Source of the DNA: AP-15 sp963732095
GTDB taxonomy: Bacteria; Pseudomonadota; Alphaproteobacteria; ATCC43930; CGMCC-115725
NCBI GenBank assembly: GCA_963732095.1
Contig: CAVSZA010000025.1
Coordinates: forward strand, 8,278 to 72,277
Length of the DNA stretch: 64,000 bases
Reading direction: 5' to 3'
Within the stretch, counting starts at the first letter, position 1, and every line of letters begins with the position of its first letter. Both the position numbers and the translations under genes were made by a program. Below, in pieces: positions 44,665-52,118 of the stretch. The notes beneath the pieces were generated by a model, which saw only the letters and a program-made list of their open reading frames with translations, did not search any database and was not told the DNA's origin.

Positions 44665-44865
44665 GAAGTGTGGGAGGCCGTGCAAGGCGACGTGCGGCAC
44701 GGCGCGCGGGCCTCGGTAAGGGCGCGGAGCTGCTCCAGCTTGAAACGGGACCGGCCAACCGCAAGGCATTAGAGCTTTTCCGTCCCTGCGGCTATCGCGA
44801 ACACTGACCTTTTGGCGAGCTATCGCCCTGATGCGTTCAGTGTGTTCATGGAGAAAAAGATTTAA
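44665..44865 (+). pseudogene. GNAT acetyltransferase C-terminal remnant
   Basis: Split frames give LQLETGPANRKALELFRPCG then YREH, and after a frame change ASYRPDAFSVFMEKKI with TAA at 44863-44865. This is the last 50 residues of a GNAT N-acetyltransferase (acetyl-CoA-binding helix and final strands), with at least two frame breaks. The N-terminal part is absent. It marks the left edge of the accessory island. Confidence 0.6.
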
Positions 44866-45133
44866 GCCACCTGCCCCCTGCGTCGTAAACGTCTCTACAT
44901 CCTCGTGTTTGCCCGAACGCCTCCGCGACGTGTCGTCGTTTATCGCATAATTCTCAATTATCGAAATCGCCGCCTCATCACAACTGGCGATGTCGGCCGT
45001 CCTCGCTGTTTTGGCGATGGGATCCGACATGCGTCATGAAATGGCGCAAGCAAGGCTTGGCGCTCCAGCATCTGCAGGAGTCACAGCCAGTTCGTCCATC
45101 ATCTTACGTGTGTGCCGTAGGTGAAATGGACGG
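44866..45133. other. Intergenic or island edge, no convincing gene
   Basis: A minus-strand frame is open from 45030 (MSDPIAKTARTADIASCDEA) but continues antisense into the deacetylase gene and has no recognisable family. I do not call it as a gene. GC content falls to the right, toward the DUF5677 gene. Confidence 0.4.
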
Positions 45134-45811
45134 CTATAAGGGTATTTTTAGAATCGCTTCGAGCTCGTCTCGTGCTGTTCCTCGGTCAAAGCGGACTTTA
45201 TTGACTACAATAACGTGGATAGATTTAAGCAATGATCGCGCGGCCTCAACAAGCGCAGGTATCAACTGTTGTCGTATTTCGATGTTAGCAACTACTCCGG
45301 CAAGGATTTCCGTGGCCGTCCCATGCGCGAACATGGACAAAAAGGTATAAAATATCTCATATAGCTTTCCTAGGTCCGCTTCCTCTGCCAGCTTATAAAC
45401 TACTAGCGGGCGCTTGGCGTCGGCAAACAAAGGAGACGCCAGAAATTCGTCACTGAAATTCTCCCCGGTGGTTTTGCTTCTAACTATACCTCGCCGTCTT
45501 TGCAGTAGGTTGCGCAACAGCCTTGCCCCTTCGTTTTGAAAGGAGACGACAACTGTCCGGGCATTTTCGTCACTCAGCAACGCCCAGTAGATCACGAAGA
45601 GGCTTTCGAGGATGCTCCGTGCCACGGTAGCGAGTGGCGCGGCAAGGCCAGCCTCTGCCAATATTGCACAACCTGCCGCATTATCAGCGGCGACCCGCAA
45701 GCGGGCGACCAAGTGTCGGGCAAAATCGTCGGCCGAAGCACCTTCCGCATCCAGTGCGGGAAGATCGTTTGTAACCACCGTGATCTGTTGTCGGAGCTTG
45801 TCCGTAGTCAT
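45134..45811 (-). CDS. DUF5677-like protein
   Basis: 225 aa, helical. Segments such as GLAAPLATVARSILESLFVI, YWALLSDENARTVV and YEIFYTFLSMFAHGTATEIL resemble DUF5677 proteins, which have all-helical domains with a conserved Arg..Glu helix and a late His (here AHGTA). They are often found in mobile regions and defence islands; the activity is unknown. Base composition is clearly less GC-rich than the chromosome. It follows the 126-aa gene by 38 bases on the same strand and is probably co-transcribed with it. Confidence 0.65.
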   Translation of the reverse strand: MTTDKLRQQITVVTNDLPALDAEGASADDFARHLVARLRVAADNAAGCAILAEAGLAAPLATVARSILESLFVIYWALLSDENARTVVVSFQNEGARLLRNLLQRRRGIVRSKTTGENFSDEFLASPLFADAKRPLVVYKLAEEADLGKLYEIFYTFLSMFAHGTATEILAGVVANIEIRQQLIPALVEAARSLLKSIHVIVVNKVRFDRGTARDELEAILKIPL

Positions 45812-45849
45812 ACCACTGCCCTGAATTTACCCGCACACCCCATCTTCAT

Positions 45850-46230
45850 TCATCTCGAAAATCTGTCACAAAACTCTCTGAACCTCTGTTCTACGTTATC
45901 TCTTATAGGTAGCCCAAGAATCCGCACTACGATAGGACGCGTTTCGATCACGGTAGTATTCTTATACTGTTCATGGATACGCTGTGACTGAGCCGCATAA
46001 TTGGGTAGCCCGTTGGGTCTTCCAGCAAGGTAGTCGAAGTTACCCACACGCATACGCAGGGAATCGGCTGGCATGTCAACGGCCCGGCAACCCTCGGGCG
46101 GCGGCCGCCCGCTCAGTGCTTTAGCTATTGCCGGGACGCTCGCCCCAAGGAAGCGGGCTTTATTATCATGGTTTGAAAGGTAAAAAGCGACCAAGTCGTC
46201 GTCCTCTGTCCAACAATGATGGTCGGCCAT
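45850..46230 (-). CDS. Small protein with HNH-endonuclease-associated N-terminal-type domain
   Basis: 126 aa. WTEDDDLVAFYLSNHDNKA and LRMRVGNFDYLAGRPNGLPN resemble the short helical module that precedes HNH nuclease domains in many restriction-like proteins, where a SVRxKLxNFxxLD motif recurs. No HNH residues follow, so this is a stand-alone module, perhaps DNA-binding. It is AT-richer than the core genes and lies upstream of the DUF5677-like gene. The resemblance is from memory and moderate. Confidence 0.5.
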   Translation of the reverse strand: MADHHCWTEDDDLVAFYLSNHDNKARFLGASVPAIAKALSGRPPPEGCRAVDMPADSLRMRVGNFDYLAGRPNGLPNYAAQSQRIHEQYKNTTVIETRPIVVRILGLPIRDNVEQRFREFCDRFSR

Positions 46231-46286
46231 TAAGAGAGACCCTTTCTACATCCGTTAGTTCGTTAGTTCGCGCGGCGGCCCCGTCA

Positions 46287-46823
46287 TCATAGCCGCGAAA
46301 TCGTGCTCTTTCCCACGTGGTAGCTGCGCGCAAGTTCGGCAAGCGTTGCGCCCTGCGCCCGCCGCCGTGCTTCGGCCTTCTGCACGGGGTTAACTTCGGG
46401 GTCGGCCCATGTGCTGCCCGCGCTTCTGCGCGCGGCCGCGGATAAGATCGCGCTCGACGTTAGCCGATCCGCCCAACACGACTATCATTAACCGCCCGGT
46501 GCTGGTGCCGGTGTCGGCCTATAGCTCGGCCAGCGAGCGAAATTTCGCTTTGGCGTCCACTTCTGCTTGACGATGGCGAGCAGGTCAAAGGTACTGCGCG
46601 CGAGGCGGTCGATGCGCGTCACCGTCACCACGTCGCCGGGTGCGAGGCCCTTGAGCATCTTGAGAAGCTCGCGCCGGTCGGCGCGCGCGCCCGTCAGCTT
46701 CTCGCAGAAAATCTTCGTACAGCCCGCCCCGCGAAGCTGTTCAAGCTGGGCGTCAAGCGTCTGCCCGTAGGTGCTGACGCGGGCATAGCCGAAACGGCGG
46801 TTTTGCGGGTCACTTTCGGTCAC
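46287..46823 (-). pseudogene. Tn3-type serine resolvase, frameshifted
   Basis: The N-terminal catalytic domain is intact: RFGYARVSTYGQTLDAQLEQ with the nucleophilic Ser, EKLTGARADRRELLKMLKGL and VTVTRIDRLARSTFDLL. After about residue 90 it breaks. Downstream frames still hold GRLMIVVLGG, VERDLIRGRAQKRGQHMGRP and the C-terminal HTH (TLAELARSYHVGKSTISRL) ending at 46287. A segment in the middle is lost and two frame changes are needed. A dead resolvase inside the island indicates transposon or integron-type origin. Confidence 0.8.
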
Positions 46824-46942
46824 ACCTTGCGGGATTCGTAACCCATTGATCGAGCTAGGGCAAGGAATTTTCCCGGAAGTCTTAATTTATGAACGCGGCG
46901 TCCGGCTGGGTCGTGGACTCCGCTGTCCCCCGACGGGGGCGT

Positions 46943-47374
46943 TCATCGGGAGGGGTCCGGTTCGGGTGTGGCTGCCGCTGTCGGTCCATTTGGCGGGAGC
47001 AGACCCGTGACCCATTCGACGAGCCGCCGCGCGGTCTGGATCGCCTCGCGCGCAGTCTCTGCTGACACGTGGGAACCGGGGCCGGTTTCGTAATCGGCAA
47101 TGGCTTTAAGTTGGTAGGTGCGGGAAAGGAACGTCCGCGAGCTGGTGTCAACGCGCGGGTCGTCTTTCACCTGCCGGGAAAATTCTCTCTGGACGCCTGA
47201 ATGCGTTTTATACACGCGCCCCGTAGTCTCAAAGATGAAGGCTTGCGCCGCGTGAAGTCCGGCAAGATAGGCCGTCCTTCCCGCGTCGTCGGTCAACCCG
47301 GCTCCCATCATTGTGTCGGCGCGTCCGAGAAGGTCACGCGACTTTTCGAGATAGGCGCTGGTCTGCTCCTTCAC
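46943..47374 (-). CDS. HEPN-domain protein (toxin-like partner)
   Basis: 143 aa. HEPN fold helices: YLEKSRDLLGRADTMMGAGL, RTAYLAGLHAAQAFIFETTG with the R...H pair, YKTHSGVQREFSRQVKDDPR and FLSRTYQLKAIADYETGPGS. HEPN domains paired with minimal nucleotidyltransferases form toxin-antitoxin modules in which the HEPN protein is an RNase. The start overlaps the stop of the nucleotidyltransferase gene by four bases. The C-terminal 20 residues are Pro/Ala-rich and probably disordered. Confidence 0.85.
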   Translation of the reverse strand: MKEQTSAYLEKSRDLLGRADTMMGAGLTDDAGRTAYLAGLHAAQAFIFETTGRVYKTHSGVQREFSRQVKDDPRVDTSSRTFLSRTYQLKAIADYETGPGSHVSAETAREAIQTARRLVEWVTGLLPPNGPTAAATPEPDPSR

Positions 47375-47706
47375 AGGTCGATGCCTTCGGCGCGGATCGC
47401 GTACATCAGCGGCATGCGGGGATCGTTGTAGAAACCGGCCGGATAGGCCATTGCATGTATGAATGCGCCGGTTTCGTCGAGAATGGCAGTGCTGAGGTCG
47501 GCCAGCCGGTACAACTCAGCGATGCGATCGGGCATATCGCGCAAAAACACAGCAACGTCATAGTCGGAATCGTCCCGTGCATCGCCGCGCGCACGGGAGC
47601 CGTAAAGCATCACGCGCTCAAGGCGCGGGCCATAGATTTCATCGAGCGTAGCGCGAAAGCGCCTCAGGATGGGATCAATTTGCGGCGACTGATCGGACAT
47701 GGCCAA
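47371..47706 (-). CDS. Minimal nucleotidyltransferase (MNT, antitoxin-like partner)
   Basis: 111 aa. The polymerase-beta-type core carries the GS-x10-DxD signature in VMLYGSRARGDARDDSDYDV, followed by a helix and strand (FLRDMPDRIAELYRLADLST). In HEPN-MNT modules this protein neutralises the HEPN RNase, in studied cases by AMPylating it. It precedes the HEPN gene with a 4-base overlap (ATGA). Located in the accessory island beside the resolvase remnant. Confidence 0.87.
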   Translation of the reverse strand: MAMSDQSPQIDPILRRFRATLDEIYGPRLERVMLYGSRARGDARDDSDYDVAVFLRDMPDRIAELYRLADLSTAILDETGAFIHAMAYPAGFYNDPRMPLMYAIRAEGIDL

Positions 47707-47925
47707 TATTATAGCACAACTCTTCCGGGTGCCTCAAAATTCACCCGGACTCGGTAGGTCGGTTTTGGATATCTCTTGTTTTACGACGGCCTCCGCGCGG
47801 TCATGCCGGGCACTATCACACCACCATGGCGTTCGCGTGTCGTTGTGATATGACGACCATAAAATTGCCTGATTATCATCGCATTATACTCCATCGCCGG
47901 CCGTGGATCGGCAGAGGAGGTAGCG

Positions 47926-48414
47926 ATGGCTGATGGGGTTTCACCAAAACCGCCGGGGCGGGCTCGCGGGCGACCGTTCGAAAAGGGGCGGTCGGGCAAT
48001 CCGGGCGGCCGCCGGACGGGTTCTTGCAACAGGACGACCGCGGCCGCCGCGGCGCTGCTCGCGGGCGATTCGGAGGCGTTGACGCGCGGGGCCGTCGAGC
48101 TCGCGCTGGTCGGCGACCCGACCGCGATGCGGCTGTGCCTCGAGCGGATTCTGCCGGCCTGTCGCGAACGCAGCGTCAAATTCGCATTGCCGCCGATCGA
48201 GAGCGCCGCCGATATTGCCGCCGCGATGAAGGCGGTCACCTCGGCATTGGCCGATGGCGCGATCACGCCCGGCGAAGCCGCGACCATCGCGGCGGTGGTC
48301 GACACCTTTTTCCGGGCGATCGAGATGAGTGATTTCGACCGGCGGCTGCAACTCATGGAGGACGATTTCGCCAAACGGCCGAGCGCCGGGCCGGGAATGC
48401 GCTTCAACTTTTAG
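47926..48414 (+). CDS. DUF5681-domain protein
   Basis: 162 aa. The N-terminal signature GRARGRPFEKGRSGNPGGRR is diagnostic for DUF5681, a basic nucleic-acid-binding-like segment common in phage and mobile-element neighbourhoods of alphaproteobacteria. The rest is helical (VELALVGDPTAMRLCLERIL, AITPGEAATIAAVVDTFFRA). ATG 47926 follows AGGAGGT. The function is unknown; related genes are often near terminase-like or transposition genes. Confidence 0.85.
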   Translation: MADGVSPKPPGRARGRPFEKGRSGNPGGRRTGSCNRTTAAAAALLAGDSEALTRGAVELALVGDPTAMRLCLERILPACRERSVKFALPPIESAADIAAAMKAVTSALADGAITPGEAATIAAVVDTFFRAIEMSDFDRRLQLMEDDFAKRPSAGPGMRFNF

Positions 48415-48484
48415 GGGAGGTATCGCTGTAGATTGGCTGCAGATACAGCGACAATGAATCAGCAACTAAAGGTTTGGTTGCGGA

Positions 48485-50851
48485 TCAGCGCAGCGCGAGC
48501 AGACAGGCGCGGGCGGCGGCGTCGAGGATCGCGCCGGTGTCGATGTGGTAGGCCTCGTAAAGGTCGGGGATATCCCCGGATTGGCCAAACCGGTCGACCC
48601 CCATCGGCACGATGCGGTTGCCGGCGACCGCGCCGAGCCACGACAGGGTCGCCGGGTGCAAATCGCCGACCGTGACCAGCGCGGCGCCGGGGCGCAGCCG
48701 CGCCAGCAGCCGCTCGGCGACGCTCACCTGGCCGTCGGCGCGGGCGGCCCGCCAGTCGCGGTGCAGGCGGTCGGGCGAGGTGATCGCGAGCAGCCCCGCG
48801 GCGGGGATGTCTTCGGCCAATTCCCGGTGGGCGGCGAGCGCTTCAGGGGCGACCGCGCCGCAATAGGCGATCGCGAGTTCCGCCCCCTCCGCCGGCTCGC
48901 GCAGCCAATAGGCGCCGGCAATGATCGCCTCATCGAGGTCGGCGGCAAGCTGCCGCGCCGGTTGCTCGACCGGACGCGTCGACAGCCGGAAATAAACCGA
49001 CTCGCCGTCTTCCTGTTGGATCTCTTCGAATGCCCAGCGCAGCAGCACCGCCAGCTCGTCGGCGTAGGCCGGCTCGAAACTGACGAGCCCGGGCTGGGCG
49101 AGCCCGATCAGCGGCTCGCCGATCGACTGGTGGGCGCCGCCTTCGGGCGCCAAGGTGATGCCGGACGGGGTCGCCACCAGGATAAAACGGGCGTCCTGGT
49201 AGCAGGCGTAGTTGAGCACGTCGAGGCCGCGCTTGATGAACGGGTCGTAGAGGGTGCCGATCGGAAGGAGCCGCGTGCCGAAGAGCGGGCCGGCGAGACC
49301 CAGCGCGGCGAGCTGCAGGAAAAGATTGCTTTCGGCGATGCCGAGCTCGATGTGCTGACCCTTCGGCGACATTGCCCAGCGTTGCGCCGAGACGACTTTT
49401 TCCTCGCGAAACGTGTCGGCGCGCTCGGCGCGATCGAAGATCCCGCGGCGGTTGACCCAAGGTCCAAGGTTGGTCGACACCGTGACATCGGGCGAGGTCG
49501 TCACAATCCGTTCGGCGAGCAGGCCGCCGGCGGCGGCGATGTCGCCGAGGATCCTGCCGAAGGCTTCCTGCGTCGAAAGCGTCGTGCCGCGCGGGGTCGG
49601 GAAGCTGGGCGGGACCGCAACTCGCGGCGCATCGTGCCAGCGCCGGCCAGACCCGGCGAGCGGCGCCGCCGCAAGGAAAGCCGAGAGCCGCTCCGGCGGC
49701 ACGTCGAGCCCGGCGAACAGGTCCCACTCGGCCCCCTCCGCCACCGCCATATTGCGCCGGAAGGACGCCATCTGGTCGAGGTTCATCAAACCGGCGTGGT
49801 TGTCCTTGTGCCCGGCGAAGGGCAGGCCGTAGCCCTTGATCGTATAGGCGATGAAGCAGGTCGGCCGGTCGTCGATTACGCCATGAAAGGCGTCGAGAAC
49901 CGATTCCATGTCGTGGCCGGCGAGGTTGGTCATCAGGCGCTGCAAGGCCACGTCGTCGTGGTCGTCGAGGATCGCGCGGATGCCTGGGTAGCGGTTGAGG
50001 TCGCGGTGCAGATGCTCGCGCCAGCCCTCGCCGCCCTTGTAGACCAGCGCCGAATAGAGCGAATTGGGACAGGCGTCGATCCACTCGCGCAAATGGTGGC
50101 CGTCCGGGCGGGCGAAGGCGGCCTCCAGAAGCCGCCCATATTTCAGAGTGACGACGCGCCAGCCCATCATCTCGAACATCGCGTCGATGCGGCCGAACAG
50201 GCGATCCGACACGACCGCGTCGAGGCTCTGCCTGTTGTAGTCGATCACCCACCAGAGATTGCGGACATCGTGCTTCCAGCCCTCGAGCAGCGCCTCGAAG
50301 ATGTTGCCTTCGTCGAGCTCTGCGTCGCCGGCGAGGGCGATCATCCGGCCCGGCGGGGCGTCGGTCGGCGCCAGCTGCTTGAGGCGGAGGTAATCCTGCG
50401 CCATCGAGGCGAACAAGGTCATGCCGACGCCGAGCCCGACCGAGCCGGTCGAGAAATCGACGGTTTCGCCGTCCTTGGTGCGCGACGGGTAGGATTGTGC
50501 GCCGCCAAAGGCGCGAAACCGCTCCAGCTTCTCGCGGCTCTGATACCCGAGCAGATACTGGATGGCGTGGAAAACCGGCGAGGCGTGCGGTTTGACCGCG
50601 ATGCGGTCCTGTGGGCGCAGGACGTCGAAATAGAGCGCGGTCATCAAGGTGGCCAGCGAGGCGCTCGACGCCTGGTGGCCGCCCACCTTCAACCCGTCCC
50701 GGCTCGGCCGAAGATGGTTGGCGTTGTGGATCATCCAGGTCGACAGCCACAGCACCTTGCGCTCGAGCGCCATCAGGCAGGCGATCCTGTCCGGCGGCGC
50801 CGCTTCTTCCTCTACGCCGACGCCGCCTTCCAGGACCTGCGGCATTTCCAT
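48485..50851 (-). CDS. Transketolase/pyruvate-dehydrogenase-E1-like TPP enzyme
   Basis: 788 aa single-chain TPP enzyme with the order of homodimeric 2-oxoacid dehydrogenase E1 (AceE) and transketolases. The N-terminal PP domain has HQASSASLATLMTALYF, DFSTGSVGLGVGMTLF and a TPP motif variant GDAELDEGNIFEALLEGWKH. The central PYR domain has the catalytic Glu region KGQHIELGIAESNLFLQLAA. The C-terminal domain follows from about residue 640. No E2 or E3 genes adjoin, so the acceptor is unclear. Annotated homologues are usually just called transketolase. Divergent from erpA with a 114-base spacer. Confidence 0.85.
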   Translation of the reverse strand: MEMPQVLEGGVGVEEEAAPPDRIACLMALERKVLWLSTWMIHNANHLRPSRDGLKVGGHQASSASLATLMTALYFDVLRPQDRIAVKPHASPVFHAIQYLLGYQSREKLERFRAFGGAQSYPSRTKDGETVDFSTGSVGLGVGMTLFASMAQDYLRLKQLAPTDAPPGRMIALAGDAELDEGNIFEALLEGWKHDVRNLWWVIDYNRQSLDAVVSDRLFGRIDAMFEMMGWRVVTLKYGRLLEAAFARPDGHHLREWIDACPNSLYSALVYKGGEGWREHLHRDLNRYPGIRAILDDHDDVALQRLMTNLAGHDMESVLDAFHGVIDDRPTCFIAYTIKGYGLPFAGHKDNHAGLMNLDQMASFRRNMAVAEGAEWDLFAGLDVPPERLSAFLAAAPLAGSGRRWHDAPRVAVPPSFPTPRGTTLSTQEAFGRILGDIAAAGGLLAERIVTTSPDVTVSTNLGPWVNRRGIFDRAERADTFREEKVVSAQRWAMSPKGQHIELGIAESNLFLQLAALGLAGPLFGTRLLPIGTLYDPFIKRGLDVLNYACYQDARFILVATPSGITLAPEGGAHQSIGEPLIGLAQPGLVSFEPAYADELAVLLRWAFEEIQQEDGESVYFRLSTRPVEQPARQLAADLDEAIIAGAYWLREPAEGAELAIAYCGAVAPEALAAHRELAEDIPAAGLLAITSPDRLHRDWRAARADGQVSVAERLLARLRPGAALVTVGDLHPATLSWLGAVAGNRIVPMGVDRFGQSGDIPDLYEAYHIDTGAILDAAARACLLALR

Positions 50852-50965
50852 CTCCTGCTCCTCCGTGGCAGCTTAGCCGATTCTCGCTTGAAAATCTGCC
50901 ATTTGACCGAGGTGGTCCCCGTGCTTACATATGCTCCGAAAGCAGGGAGTGGGAGCATCGATAAC

Positions 50966-51325
50966 ATGGCCGAAGCCGCGAGCGAAACCGAGGAGCGGCG
51001 GATCGTTCTGACAGAAAGTGCCGCCCGTCGGATCGCGACGTTGAAGACCAAGGAAGACGCGGAGAGCGCATTTCTGCGGATCGCCGTCTCGGGTGGCGGC
51101 TGCTCCGGGTTTCAGTACGGGCTGTCGTTCGACGACCAGCGCAACGAGGATGATTTCGTGTTTGAGCAAGACGGGGTCGGCGTCGTCATCGACGAGGTCT
51201 CGCTCGGCCTCCTGAACGGGGCCGAGGTGGATTTTGTCGAGGATCTGATGGGCGCCTCGTTCCAGATCCGCAACCCGAATGCTGCCTCTTCCTGCGGCTG
51301 CGGCAATTCCTTTTCGATCGGCTGA
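50966..51325 (+). CDS. erpA: A-type iron-sulfur cluster carrier/insertion protein
   Basis: 119 aa from ATG 50966; the long upstream open frame is an antisense shadow of the neighbouring gene. HesB/IscA fold with the three cluster-binding cysteines: one in VSGGGCSGFQYGLSFD, two in the terminal SSCGCGNSFSIG. It accepts Fe-S clusters and delivers them to apo-proteins. It is followed 21 bases later by xth, the usual alphaproteobacterial pair, so the two probably form an operon. Confidence 0.93.
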   Translation: MAEAASETEERRIVLTESAARRIATLKTKEDAESAFLRIAVSGGGCSGFQYGLSFDDQRNEDDFVFEQDGVGVVIDEVSLGLLNGAEVDFVEDLMGASFQIRNPNAASSCGCGNSFSIG

Positions 51326-51346
51326 CGTCAAACTCGCTTTACCCTC

Positions 51347-52117
51347 GTGAAGATCGCCAGCTGGAACGTCAATTCGGTCAAGGCGCGCCTACCCCATCTC
51401 CTTGCATTTCTCGAAGACGGGCAGCCCGACGTGCTGTGCCTGCAAGAGACCAAATGCCTCGCGCAAGATTTCCCGATGCTCGAAGTCAAGAGTCTGGGAT
51501 ACCACGTCGAGGCGATCGGGCAGCGCGCCTATAACGGTGTCGCTTTACTTTCGAAGCGGCCCGCGGAGCAGATCGTTGCCGGATTGCCCGGCAATGACGA
51601 AGACGAGCAACCACGCTTCATCGAAGCGTCTTTTGGCGAGGTTCGCGTCGCGTCGGTATACCAGCCGAACGGAAATCCCGTCGGCACCGACAAATTTACC
51701 TACAAGCTCGGCTGGATGGAGCGGCTGATCGGCCACACGCGCGAAATGTTACGCCGTGAGATCCCGTTCGTGCTGGCCGGCGACTATAACATTTGCCCGA
51801 CGGACGATGATGTGTACGACCCGGTGGCGTTTCGCGACGACGCTCTGTGTCGGCTGGAAGCACGCGCACGGTTTCGCGCCCTCCTTTACCTGGGGTTGAC
51901 CGACGCCTACCGCGTCTTTCACCGCGAGCCGCACCGCTACACTTTCTGGGACTATCAGGCCGGGCGCTGGCATCGCGACGAGGGGTTGCGCATCGACCAT
52001 TTGCTGCTGTCGCCGCATGCGGCCGACAGAATTGCCGCCTGCAACATCGACAAGAAGCCGCGGGCGAAGGATCGCTCCTCCGATCACACCCCGATCTGGT
52101 GCGAACTCGCGGTCTAG
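51347..52117 (+). CDS. xth: Exodeoxyribonuclease III / AP endonuclease
   Basis: 256 aa from GTG 51347. EEP-fold nuclease with MKIASWNVNSVKARLPHLLA (metal Asn), VLCLQETKCLAQDFP (metal Glu), PFVLAGDYNICPTDDDVYDP (catalytic Asp/Asn) and KDRSSDHTPIWCELAV (SDH His). It nicks abasic sites and removes 3' blocking groups in base-excision repair. Its stop is one base from the stop of the convergent K+ channel gene, leaving no room for a terminator between them. Confidence 0.95.
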   Translation: MKIASWNVNSVKARLPHLLAFLEDGQPDVLCLQETKCLAQDFPMLEVKSLGYHVEAIGQRAYNGVALLSKRPAEQIVAGLPGNDEDEQPRFIEASFGEVRVASVYQPNGNPVGTDKFTYKLGWMERLIGHTREMLRREIPFVLAGDYNICPTDDDVYDPVAFRDDALCRLEARARFRALLYLGLTDAYRVFHREPHRYTFWDYQAGRWHRDEGLRIDHLLLSPHAADRIAACNIDKKPRAKDRSSDHTPIWCELAV

Positions 52118-52118
52118 C

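Noticed and set aside
44350..45030. Minus-strand open frame of 226 codons
   Set aside because: Its second half is antisense to the deacetylase gene and its first half has no recognisable domain or ribosome site.
48545..50965. Plus-strand open frame of about 800 codons running in frame into erpA
   Set aside because: It is antisense to the strongly conserved TPP enzyme gene, its translation is Arg/Gly/Pro-rich with no family resemblance, and such frames are common in high-GC DNA. erpA starts at ATG 50966.
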